Source: JAZDOK01 sp043798715
Lineage (GTDB): Bacteria > Vulcanimicrobiota > JAZDOK01
Direction: 5' to 3'
Assembly: GCA_043798715.1 (NCBI GenBank)
Contig: JAZDOK010000102.1
Span: forward strand, 1 to 14,911
Length of the DNA stretch: 14,911 nt
Shown here: piece by piece, positions 6,741 to 13,169 of the stretch
Numbering within the stretch: position 1 is the stretch's first letter
Layout of the letters: each line of letters opens with the position of its first letter
Translations under genes and position numbers: made by a program
Notes under the pieces: generated by a model
What the model was told of the DNA's origin: nothing
Databases searched by the model: none
Seen by the model: the letters and a program-made list of their open reading frames with translations, nothing else

Positions 6741-7091
6741 TTAACCATCCAATAATCCGGATAGCTCCAATACGTGCTGTGACCATTTACCAGATTGTTC
6801 AGCGGCCTGCAACCGATACTTTTTGTCATTCCACACTTCCCCCCATCGCCGTTGCCAACGCGCTAATTCTACCTGCATCTCAACCAATACCGCCGCCTTA
6901 TCCACTTCCATCTCCGGAACACTCCACTCTATGAAATATTTGCTTTCTTCCACCATGCTCTCGACCGCTGCCGAATTCGCATCATGTCCTGCAAACGATT
7001 TCACCCGACTCAAATTAGCTGCCAAGCCCCCTAACCGAACGGCTAACGTGTCCTGCATAAAGCGGCTCTGAATCACTCGCCGGTCTTTCAT
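6741..7091 (-). CDS. Conserved hypothetical protein paired with DUF5674
   Basis: This 116-residue soluble protein has no signal peptide or membrane segment. It is helical and charged, with features such as MQDTLAVRLGGLAANLSRVK, VEESKYFIEW and a Trp-rich stretch WQRRWGEVW. I do not recognise a named family, but the sequence resembles small proteins I associate with cyanobacterial genomes, an impression I cannot check here. Its ATG 7091 abuts the stop codon of the DUF5674 gene (TAAATG), so the two are surely co-translated. The cryptic partnership and shared position suggest a functional pair, possibly toxin-antitoxin-like, but no motif supports a specific activity. Confidence 0.7.
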   Translation of the reverse strand: MKDRRVIQSRFMQDTLAVRLGGLAANLSRVKSFAGHDANSAAVESMVEESKYFIEWSVPEMEVDKAAVLVEMQVELARWQRRWGEVWNDKKYRLQAAEQSGKWSQHVLELSGLLDG

Positions 7092-7424
7092 TTACTCTCC
7101 CAACAGGCTTTCCGTAATCTCCCGCACTCGTTCTCGTAAGTTCGCATCCTGTATATCTAACGAGCGGTTGCCTTGGCGGGGCCGAATATTAATCAGCGAT
7201 TCGTATATCACTTGTTGCGAAGCGGGATTCCAATCTGCTCCCCATACGTCTTCCTGTTTACTGCCATCTTCCAGCAAGGCCGCTTCACAATCCGCATGTA
7301 AGGTTCCTCCCCCGGCTAAGATGCCACGTCGAATATCCACAGCCAGTTTGATATATGTATCGAGAGCAAGCATCATTTCGTCTATTTGCTGCCGAGTTGC
7401 CCGATTTCGTATAATCTGGATCAT
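7092..7424 (-). CDS. DUF5674 family protein
   Basis: The 110-residue protein shows the DUF5674 pattern: MIQIIRNRATRQQIDEMMLA, a helix ending in YIKLAVDIRRGILAGGG, the block LHADCEAALLEDGS, QEDVWGADWNP and LINIRPRQGNRS. The conserved acidic and polar block (HADCE, DGSxQxDxWGADW) looks like a binding or catalytic surface, but no activity is known to me. ATG 7424 is preferred over TTG 7436 because AAGG ends 5 nt before it. A GTAGGGGC palindrome lies just upstream of the ribosome-binding site. It heads a two-gene unit with the next protein. Confidence 0.85.
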   Translation of the reverse strand: MIQIIRNRATRQQIDEMMLALDTYIKLAVDIRRGILAGGGTLHADCEAALLEDGSKQEDVWGADWNPASQQVIYESLINIRPRQGNRSLDIQDANLRERVREITESLLGE

Positions 7425-7436
7425 GATCACCTTCAA

Positions 7437-7464
7437 GTAGGGGCGAAAAATTTTTTGCCCCTAC
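7437..7464. repeat. 28-bp palindrome with GTAGGGGC arms
   Basis: Arms 7437-7450 and 7451-7464 are complementary over 14 bp with one G-T wobble and no spacer. The same GTAGGGGCGA block occurs again at 7584 and 7614. The palindrome sits immediately before the DUF5674 ribosome-binding site in the transcribed direction. Confidence 0.8.
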
Positions 7465-7583
7465 GGTATTCACCCTTACCACAACAATTATTAGACGGAG
7501 CGGTGTCAAACCTATTCGGTGAATTCAAGCCTCTTGCCAAATTCTCCTTTCCTAATACTATTTTTGTTTTGTTCCCGGTATCC

Positions 7584-7640
7584 GTAGGGGCGACCCCCCG
7601 CGGTTGCCCGAATGTAGGGGCGACTCGGCGGGTCGTCTCT
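7584..7640. repeat. Two GTAGGGGCGAC hairpin repeats (palindromic element)
   Basis: Two copies start at 7584 and 7614. In the first, GGGCGACC (7588-7595) pairs with GGTTGCCC (7602-7609). In the second, GGGCGAC (7618-7624) pairs with GTCGTCT (7632-7638) through G-T wobbles. The pattern is like short palindromic repeats that I know to be scattered in cyanobacterial and other genomes. Confidence 0.7.
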
Positions 7641-7658
7641 GCGGATATTGCAATTTTG

Positions 7659-7667
7659 TGGTATAAT
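7659..7667 (+). promoter_or_regulatory. Extended -10 promoter for the Uma2 gene
   Basis: TGGTATAAT at 7659-7667 is an extended -10 with no good -35 at the proper distance. The predicted start near 7674 leaves a leader of about 26 nt before ATG 7700. Confidence 0.5.
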
Positions 7668-7699
7668 AAAAACAAAACGCATACCGAGAGGTGATACTA

Positions 7700-8287
7700 A
7701 TGTCTCTTCCGCTCTCGAAAAAAGAAGAAAAATTTACATATGGTGATTATCGTTCCTGGCCCGATGAAGAGCGCTGGGAGTTGATCGAAGGCGTTCCTTA
7801 CGACATGACCCCGGCACCTTCGGTCAGCCATCAAAGAATTCTGGTGGAATTAACGAAGCAGTTCGCGGTTTATCTGACCGGGAGGCCTTGTGAGGTATTC
7901 ATGGCTCCCTTCGATGTCAGGCTCCCGGTGGGCGACGAGAAAGACGAAGAGATAGAAACCGTGGTGCAACCGGATCTTGTCGTCGTCTGTGACCCCACAA
8001 AGTTGGACGAGAAAGGCTGCAGGGGAACTCCGGATTTGGTCATAGAGATCACTTCCCCGGCTACGGCACGCAGGGATCAGAGAGAGAAGTTTTTACTTTA
8101 CGAAAAAGCCGGGGTGAAGGAATACTGGATTGTGAATCCCACGGACAAGATTGTTACGGTTTTTATACTGAATGAAAACGTGAAATACGGTCGCCCTGAG
8201 ATCTATTCGGATGAAGACTCCATTAGAGTGGGCCTTTTCTCAGGCGATCTGGTCATCGACTTGGAACCGGCATTCCCTTCAAAGTAG
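7700..8287 (+). CDS. Uma2 family (DUF820) PD-(D/E)XK nuclease-like protein
   Basis: The 195-residue protein fits the Uma2/DUF820 family, a restriction-endonuclease-fold group of unclear role that is abundant in cyanobacteria and spread by transfer. Visible signatures are YRSWPDEERWELIEGVPYDM near the start, QPDLVVVCD (Asp92), PDLVIEITSPAT (Glu116) with Lys130 in REKFLLYEKAGVKEYWIVNP, and a C-terminal beta-rich part. Asp, Glu and Lys would be the PD-(D/E)XK core. ATG 7700 is preferred to GTG 7691 because GAGAGG ends 9 nt upstream. The gene is in plus orientation beside the GTAGGGGCGA repeats and ends just before the tRNA promoter. Its DNA target, if any, is unknown. Confidence 0.9.
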   Translation: MSLPLSKKEEKFTYGDYRSWPDEERWELIEGVPYDMTPAPSVSHQRILVELTKQFAVYLTGRPCEVFMAPFDVRLPVGDEKDEEIETVVQPDLVVVCDPTKLDEKGCRGTPDLVIEITSPATARRDQREKFLLYEKAGVKEYWIVNPTDKIVTVFILNENVKYGRPEIYSDEDSIRVGLFSGDLVIDLEPAFPSK

Positions 8288-8299
8288 CAGAATACTGCC

Positions 8300-8328
8300 T
8301 TGACAGCCGGGAGCGCTCTTCTTATAAT
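8300..8328 (+). promoter_or_regulatory. Perfect consensus sigma70 promoter of tRNA-Gln
   Basis: TTGACA (8300-8305) and TATAAT (8323-8328) match consensus in all 12 positions with a 17-bp spacer. The transcription start would be about 8335, 4 nt before the mature tRNA. A strong promoter of this kind is usual for stable RNA genes. Confidence 0.93.
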
Positions 8329-8338
8329 GAAGAAACAC

Positions 8339-8413
8339 TGAGGGGTGGTGTAGCTGGCAACACAACGGATTTTGGTTCCGTTATCCCTGGTTCGAGCCCA
8401 GGCCCCTCAGCCA
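8339..8413 (+). tRNA. tRNA-Gln (UUG anticodon)
   Basis: The cloverleaf is complete: acceptor stem TGAGGGG/CCCCTCA (8339-8345, 8403-8409), D stem GTGT/ACAC, anticodon stem ACGGA/TCCGT with loop TTTTGGT giving anticodon TTG, T stem CCTGG/CCAGG with loop TTCGAGC, discriminator G and an encoded CCA (8411-8413). It reads CAA, and CAG by wobble. A short T run follows (8416-8420), and CCAGCT at the end is complementary to the D-arm AGCTGG, so an alternative 3' fold is possible. Confidence 0.95.
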
Positions 8414-8453
8414 GCTTTTTGTGACAACCCGTCGAAGAAACTTCCCTCCTGCC

Positions 8454-8882
8454 TCAGGTCTCCATCTCCAGCAGTTTGAGGAATTCTTCCATGATCTGGC
8501 GGCACTGGGGATCTTCGAGAATTTTTTTGGTGATTTTCGCTTCCATCTGCGGGTAGCCCGGGTTCTTTATGATCTCATCCCCGTATTCCTGCTCCAGGGC
8601 GGAGGAGACCATCTGGTGGGCGGCCTCGGGGAGAAAGCTCTTGGAATTCCGGTCCATCTTAAGAAGAGAAGCCCGCGCCGTCTCCAGGAAAGACTGGTAT
8701 TTGCTCTTGGGCAGTAGCTGATGTTCCCGCTCTCCCGGCGCAAAAACGTCTTCGGTTTCGCTTGGGGAAGGTTCTTCCTCCCCGGCTGCTTTGCGGATTT
8801 TCTTCTGCTGTATCTGTAATTCGTCGGTTATGGGGATCTGCCCGGGAAAGATTCCCATTTTGAGGGGTTCCAGAGGATCCAT
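8454..8882 (-). CDS. Hypothetical protein divergent from the flagellar operon
   Basis: This 142-residue protein has no signal peptide and no membrane segment. The first half is charged and apparently disordered (EEEPSPSETEDVF), and the second half is a helical region beginning SKYQSFLETARASLLKM and ending MEEFLKLLEMET. I recognise no family. ATG 8882 has GGAGG about 11 nt upstream, which is longer than usual. It reads away from flgB across a 342-bp intergenic region and converges on the tRNA gene. Proteins of this size and helical make-up near flagellar operons are sometimes chaperones or regulators, but that is only context. Confidence 0.65.
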   Translation of the reverse strand: MDPLEPLKMGIFPGQIPITDELQIQQKKIRKAAGEEEPSPSETEDVFAPGEREHQLLPKSKYQSFLETARASLLKMDRNSKSFLPEAAHQMVSSALEQEYGDEIIKNPGYPQMEAKITKKILEDPQCRQIMEEFLKLLEMET

Positions 8883-8911
8883 CTATGCCGGGACCTCCTT
8901 AAAAAGTCAAA

Positions 8912-8974
8912 AACAAAGACAGAAAAATACCCTCCATCTCTGAAACCGCTTTGGAGATCTGTCTTTCCTTTGTT
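8912..8974 (-). promoter_or_regulatory. Structured leader upstream of the hypothetical gene
   Basis: AAAGACAGA (8915-8923) pairs with TCTGTCTTT (8958-8966), extended by AACAAA/TTTGTT with a bulge. Inside, CTCCA (8932-8936) pairs with TGGAG (8952-8956), and an ATCTC/GAGAT pairing is an alternative. On the minus strand the hairpin is followed by T-rich sequence and then the gene's Shine-Dalgarno, so an attenuator or leader structure is possible. This is inference. Confidence 0.4.
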
Positions 8975-9111
8975 AATGCAGGCCTGTTCGGTACGCCTGT
9001 AAGATATATCACGACTTTGGAGGAAAAGTAAAGCGTCTTCGTGAATGATAGGAGTATTGTGGAAATCCGATGATAAGATGGGGCCGGAAGGCCGAAAATG
9101 TTAACAAAATT

Positions 9112-9140
9112 TTAACAATCTGCTAATACGGCGTTAATAT
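9112..9140 (+). promoter_or_regulatory. Putative promoter of the flagellar operon
   Basis: TTAACA (9112-9117) and TAATAT (9135-9140) are 17 bp apart, a partial match to sigma70 consensus (5 of 6 and 4 of 6), in an AT-rich stretch about 85 bp before flgB. It is weak evidence, and other sigma factors are not excluded. Confidence 0.3.
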
Positions 9141-9224
9141 GCCTCCTGTATCATTGGAGATGATGAAAGTATTACAGGCTCTGCATGGTGCAGCCGGTAA
9201 AGAACGAGGAAAGGGGGGTCGGTG

Positions 9225-9626
9225 ATGAACGATATTTTCGGAACAAAAATCATGGAGAATGCTTTAAATGCTGCGACTTTACGCCAGCAGGTGATCTCCA
9301 ACAACATCACCAATGTAAACACTCCGGGGTTTCGCCCGGCAGCCGTCGCTTTTGAAGAGCAGTTGAAACAGGCGATGATGGCTCAGAACGAGGAAGGATT
9401 TGAGACGGCCTCTATGGAGGAGCCGGATCCCGAGCACATTCCCATCACGCTCAGTTTGGATCCAGGAAACGTGCAGGCCTCGATCTCTCAGGGGGAGGGG
9501 CAGGTTGACGTCAATAAAGAGATGGTCAATCAGGCCAAGAACCAGATTCTCCACGCGGCCCTGGTGGGGAAGATTTCCGGGTATCTCGGTTCTCTGTCGT
9601 ACGTCATAGACAACAGCGGCAGGTAA
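9225..9626 (+). CDS. flgB: Flagellar basal-body rod protein FlgB
   Basis: The 133-residue protein is a proximal rod subunit of the flagellum, exported by the flagellar type III system and assembled between the MS ring and distal rod. It carries the rod/hook N-terminal signature SNNITNVNTPGF (25-36) and the typical C-terminal helix with QAKNQILHAALVGKI. Length matches FlgB (about 130-140). The start is ATG 9225, with the neighbouring GTG 9222 as alternative; AAGGGGGG lies about 7 nt upstream. It is the first gene of the operon, 22 bp before flgC. Confidence 0.95.
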   Translation: MNDIFGTKIMENALNAATLRQQVISNNITNVNTPGFRPAAVAFEEQLKQAMMAQNEEGFETASMEEPDPEHIPITLSLDPGNVQASISQGEGQVDVNKEMVNQAKNQILHAALVGKISGYLGSLSYVIDNSGR

Positions 9627-9648
9627 TTAAGGAAAGGAGGCATCCATC

Positions 9649-10113
9649 ATGTCATTCTTCTCGTCAATGGATATCAGTGCCAGCGGGATGACCGCCGAGC
9701 GGTTTCGGATGGACGTCATTTCGGGCAACATTGCCAATGTCAATACCACCAGCACCCTCGACGGCTCTCCTTACCGGAGGCAGCTGGCGGTAATCAATCC
9801 CTCCGAGCAGCCGGCCTTCATGCTCCCCTGCGGGCTTGGATCGGATTCCGATGAGATCTCCCAGTCGGGACAGGGGGTCAAGATCGAGGGGGTCGTCGAC
9901 GACTCTTCCGATTATAAGTATGTATATGATCCCACCAGCCCCGAGGCGGTCAAGGAAGGAAAATGGAAAGGGTATGTCGCCATGCCCAATATCAACATCA
10001 TCAGCGAGATGACCAGCCTCATCGCGGCCAGCCGGGCCTATGAAGCCAATGCGAGCGCCGTGGAAGCGGCCAAATCCATGGCCATGAAGGCCCTGGAGAT
10101 CGGACGGGCGTAA
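9649..10113 (+). CDS. flgC: Flagellar basal-body rod protein FlgC
   Basis: The 154-residue product is the partner proximal rod protein. It shows the N-terminal rod motif NIANVNTTSTLDGSPYRRQ (27-45) and the C-terminal NINIISEMTSLIAASRAYEA region ending MAMKALEI, both conserved in FlgC. GGAGG is 8 nt before ATG 9649. A 22-bp gap separates it from flgB and 22 bp from fliE. Nothing unusual is seen. Confidence 0.96.
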   Translation: MSFFSSMDISASGMTAERFRMDVISGNIANVNTTSTLDGSPYRRQLAVINPSEQPAFMLPCGLGSDSDEISQSGQGVKIEGVVDDSSDYKYVYDPTSPEAVKEGKWKGYVAMPNINIISEMTSLIAASRAYEANASAVEAAKSMAMKALEIGRA

Positions 10114-10135
10114 AGCCGAAAGGAGAGGGTGAAAG

Positions 10136-10471
10136 ATGGAAGCCAATTTTATGCCGATTCAACCCATAACGGGAAGCATCACTCAGACAGGAGGCCCTTC
10201 CTCCATTTCCCGCCTGATTCCGCAGGTGGAAGGTCAGGAAGAGACGGTGGGCTCGTCCTTCCAGAGCATGCTGGCCAATGCCTTAGGCTCGGTCAGTGAC
10301 ACGATGGACGGCGCCAAGCAGGGGACGGAGAAGCTCCTGACGGGCCAGCTTGAAAATCTTCACGAGGCCTCCATCGCCGGGGAAAAAGCCAAGATCATGC
10401 TACACCTGACGACGCAGATTGCTTCCAAAGTGGCGTCGTCCTGTACAACTCTCTTCCAGATGCAATTATAG
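10136..10471 (+). CDS. fliE: Flagellar hook-basal body protein FliE
   Basis: The 111-residue FliE links the MS ring to the rod. The C-terminal helix region EASIAGEKAKIMLHLTTQIA followed by SKV and ending FQMQL is the recognisable part, and its position between flgC and fliF is standard. The usual AYxEI segment just before the final RMQ is replaced here by SSCTTLFQMQ, which is unusual. The N-terminus is low-complexity. AAAGGAGAGG lies just upstream of ATG 10136. A 31-bp gap precedes fliF. Confidence 0.88.
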   Translation: MEANFMPIQPITGSITQTGGPSSISRLIPQVEGQEETVGSSFQSMLANALGSVSDTMDGAKQGTEKLLTGQLENLHEASIAGEKAKIMLHLTTQIASKVASSCTTLFQMQL

Positions 10472-10502
10472 GATATAAAATCTCGAAAGCGAGGTGTGTT
10501 CA

Positions 10503-12176
10503 ATGGCTACAGGAATACAGACCGGAATTCGCACGGGGACGGGCACCGTGCAAACACCAAGGACAGGGACTTCCATGAAGCCGGGGAACCCGTCCATGTT
10601 CGGCAAGCTGATGCAGGCTTGGTCGAAAATGGAACCCAGAAAGAAGACTCTGGTGATCATCATCGGAGTCGCCCTCCTGGTGGGGATCGTCGGCCTTCAG
10701 ATGTACACCAAGGCCAGCGCCTATACTCTGCTTTACCCCCAGAAGCTGGCCCCGCAGGATGTCCAGCAGATCAGCCTCAGGCTCAATGAGATGAAGATCG
10801 GCTTTACGACCGATGGGGATAAAGTAATGGTGAGCCCGGCTGACAAAGCCAGGGTACAGATGCAACTGGCCAGCTACGGTTTGCCTCATAAGCAGGTCTA
10901 CACCCCTCCTGTCGACAGCGGACTGTCTCCCAAGACAGCGGACGATAAAAACTGGGAGCGGACCCAGCTGCTGCAGGCGGACGTTACGGAAGCCCTCCGC
11001 TCCATCGAGGGAGTGGCCGACGCCAACGTGAGGCTCGTCACGCCGGTGGGCAACCTGTTCCAGGATGACGGCCAGCCGGCGAAGGCCGCGGTCATGCTGT
11101 GGCTTCAGCCCGGCACCAAGCTGACGGTCTCCCAGATCAAGGGCATCGTGCACTATGTGGCCTTCTCGGTCGAGGGACTTAATCCCCAGAGCGTCAAGGT
11201 CGTGGATCAGAACGGACGGATCCTGAATGACGAATCCATAGCCGACGAGGAGGGTGCCGGCGGCCTGACCGCCAACCTCCCCACCAGAGCTATTGAAAAA
11301 CAGGTGGCCTTCGAGAAGAGCCTCCAGGACAAGGTCCAGAAAATGCTGGATGACGTCCTCGGCCCCAACAAGGCGCAGGTGAGCGTAAGCGCCACCCTCG
11401 ACTTCAGCCAGAGCGAAACCACCTCCAAGACCTACGGCTCTATCACCAATCCGAGCGGCGTGGTCGTCGCCGGAGAGAAGATAAACTCGGAGCGTTATAC
11501 CACCAACGCCGACGAATCCGGCACCGTCCAGATGGGGATTCCCTCAGGCGGGAGCGGCTCGGGCAAGGTGAACTATAATCACAAGGATGTCACCCGCAAT
11601 TTCAAGGTCAACGAGGTGAGCCGCCGGGTGGTCAGCAACAATCCCACCGTGAGCAGAATCACCGCCAGCGTGGCGGTGGACAACCTGAAGCCCGACCAGA
11701 TCGGCAATATCAAGAGCTTGGTTCAGGGCGCCATCGGCTACGATGCCTCAAGGGGCGACGTGGTCAACGTGGCCAGCATGCCCTTCAGCCGGAGCGTCTT
11801 TGAAGGCATAGCGGCCGAGATGAGCGGCGGGGCGCCGTATGCTCATACCTCCCGCCGCCAGGGGACGAACAGCCAGCAGTACCTTCTATATATGGCTCTT
11901 CTGCCGATGGCCGCCCTCCTGATCGTGGCCACCCTCTTCTTCCTGAAACAGCGCCGGGTGCAGGTGGAGAAGTCCAGTCTTATCCTCTCCTCCAGTCCCT
12001 CTACCACGGTTAGCGATATCTCCGACCTGCTGAGCGACAAAATGGGGCATACGGCTTCGGCTCCGCAGATGACCAAGGTGAACACGACCGAACAGCTGGA
12101 GAAACTGGCGAAGGAAAAACCTACGAAAGTCGCTGAGCTTTTAAAAAGCACCTGGTTGGCAGATAAAGAGAGGTGA
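10503..12176 (+). CDS. fliF: Flagellar MS-ring protein FliF
   Basis: The 557-residue FliF builds the membrane ring of the flagellar basal body. An N-terminal cytoplasmic Gly/Thr-rich tail (1-30) precedes the first membrane helix (about 49-68, LVIIIGVALLVGIVGLQMY). Periplasmic ring-building (YscJ/FliF) domains follow, including VSPADKARVQMQLASYGLP and EGVADANVRLVTP. A second helix lies at about 460-481, then a cytoplasmic tail whose final residues (EQLEKLAKEKPTKVAELLKS, then TWLADKER) form the FliG-binding motif. ATG 10503 has GAGG 8 nt upstream; GTG 10494 is an unlikely alternative. Stop TGA 12174-12176 overlaps the fliG ribosome-binding site and is in the fliG frame. Confidence 0.96.
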   Translation: MATGIQTGIRTGTGTVQTPRTGTSMKPGNPSMFGKLMQAWSKMEPRKKTLVIIIGVALLVGIVGLQMYTKASAYTLLYPQKLAPQDVQQISLRLNEMKIGFTTDGDKVMVSPADKARVQMQLASYGLPHKQVYTPPVDSGLSPKTADDKNWERTQLLQADVTEALRSIEGVADANVRLVTPVGNLFQDDGQPAKAAVMLWLQPGTKLTVSQIKGIVHYVAFSVEGLNPQSVKVVDQNGRILNDESIADEEGAGGLTANLPTRAIEKQVAFEKSLQDKVQKMLDDVLGPNKAQVSVSATLDFSQSETTSKTYGSITNPSGVVVAGEKINSERYTTNADESGTVQMGIPSGGSGSGKVNYNHKDVTRNFKVNEVSRRVVSNNPTVSRITASVAVDNLKPDQIGNIKSLVQGAIGYDASRGDVVNVASMPFSRSVFEGIAAEMSGGAPYAHTSRRQGTNSQQYLLYMALLPMAALLIVATLFFLKQRRVQVEKSSLILSSSPSTTVSDISDLLSDKMGHTASAPQMTKVNTTEQLEKLAKEKPTKVAELLKSTWLADKER

Positions 12177-12182
12177 CCTCTG

Positions 12183-13151
12183 ATTGCTTCCGTAAACCTG
12201 ACAGCCCGGCAGAAGGCCGCAATCCTCTTGGTGTCTCTGCCGCCGGAAGTTTCAGCCCAGGTATTCCGGGAGTTTAAACCAGAGGAAGTCCAGGCGCTTA
12301 GCTTGGAGATATCCAAGCTGCCCAATATCTCTCCCGAGATACGGGCAGCCGTCATAGAAGAGTTCCTGCATACGACCGATTTTTCGGCCCTCGGGATTAA
12401 CGTTTCGAGTTTTGCAAGTCAGGTGGTTGAGCGGGGGATGTCGTCGGGAGTCTCCTCGGAGACTTCGCAGATGGCCCCCCGTCAGAAGCCCCTTAATTTT
12501 CTTCGCCGGGTGGATCCTCACCAGCTTCTGAGCATTGTTCGAAAGGAACACCCGCAGACCATCGCTCTAGTTCTTTCGCACCTGCAGGCTCAGCAGGCAT
12601 CGGCGGTTCTTCAGGAACTTCCGCCCAGCCTCCAGACTGAGGTGGCCAGGAGATTGGCGGAAATAGAAAATGTCTCTCCCGACATTTTGCAGGACGTTGA
12701 AAAAATATTAGAAAACAGGCTCTTCTCCCTGGTCGAGGGTGATTATCCCCAGGCGGACGGCAAGGATGCCCTGGTGGAGATCCTGAGCCAGTCCGACCGC
12801 TCGACCGAAGAAAAAATCATCTCGGGCCTGACATCCAGGAGCCCCAACCTGGCCAACGATATCAAGAACAAGCTCTGCGAGTTCGAAGATTTGATGCGCA
12901 TAGATGAGGGCTCGCTTCAGCAGGTGTTGCGGCTTACCGACATCCGGGACCTCGTTTTAGCCCTGAAGGGGGCGACCAAGGAACTGGCCTCCCGGATCTA
13001 TGGCTGCATGGCTCCCGACGCGGCCAGGGCGCTCAGGGAGGACGTTGAGACGATGGGGGTCGTCGACTGGAAGGAAATCAAGGCGGCCCAGCAGCAGATA
13101 CGCAATATTCTGCGCGGTCTGGTCACGCTGGGGAAGATCAAGTTCAGGTAG
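12183..13151 (+). CDS. fliG: Flagellar motor switch protein FliG with a non-ATG start
   Basis: FliG is the rotor protein that generates torque with the stator and binds FliF. Homology (LTARQKAAILLVSLPPEVSA) begins before any ATG, GTG or TTG; the only candidates after the in-frame fliF stop are ATT 12183 (9 nt after GAGG) and CTG 12180 (6 nt after). From ATT it is 322 residues, as expected for FliG. TTG 12228 would cut off 15 conserved residues. The middle domain has the EHPQT motif (122-126). The torque helix (about 250-305) keeps LKGA (Lys262) and Glu286/Asp287 but has Asp279 and Asp295 where Arg281 and Arg297 of the E. coli protein sit. It shares the frame of fliF across TGA. Gene identity is certain; the start is inferred. 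Confidence 0.93.
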   Translation: MASVNLTARQKAAILLVSLPPEVSAQVFREFKPEEVQALSLEISKLPNISPEIRAAVIEEFLHTTDFSALGINVSSFASQVVERGMSSGVSSETSQMAPRQKPLNFLRRVDPHQLLSIVRKEHPQTIALVLSHLQAQQASAVLQELPPSLQTEVARRLAEIENVSPDILQDVEKILENRLFSLVEGDYPQADGKDALVEILSQSDRSTEEKIISGLTSRSPNLANDIKNKLCEFEDLMRIDEGSLQQVLRLTDIRDLVLALKGATKELASRIYGCMAPDAARALREDVETMGVVDWKEIKAAQQQIRNILRGLVTLGKIKFR

Positions 13152-13169
13152 AGTGGAAGGCTGAGGAAG

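Larger units (their letters stand above)
8883..9224. other. 342-bp intergenic region between divergent genes
   Basis: No protein-coding frame is convincing here. The left part holds a long inverted repeat (8912-8974), the middle a short GGCC-GGAA-GGCC dyad (9082-9093), and the right part an AT-rich stretch (9099-9120), a putative flgB promoter, and a small stem CTGCA-TGG-TGCAG at 9181-9193 shortly before the flgB ribosome-binding site. No sigma28 or sigma54 flagellar promoter is clear. Confidence 0.6.

Noticed and set aside
6700..6742. Possible riboswitch before queE (AAGTGC/GCACTT pairing)
   Set aside because: There is only a six-base stem with a large loop spanning the stop codon of the upstream gene, and I see no preQ1-aptamer features.
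9041..9223. Sigma28 or sigma54 flagellar promoter before flgB
   Set aside because: No pairing such as TAAA with GCCGATAA, or TGGC with TTGC at proper spacing, is present; only a weak sigma70-like match remains.
12228..12230. TTG start for fliG
   Set aside because: It would remove 15 conserved residues of the FliG N-terminus and has no ribosome-binding site, unlike the ATT/CTG region.
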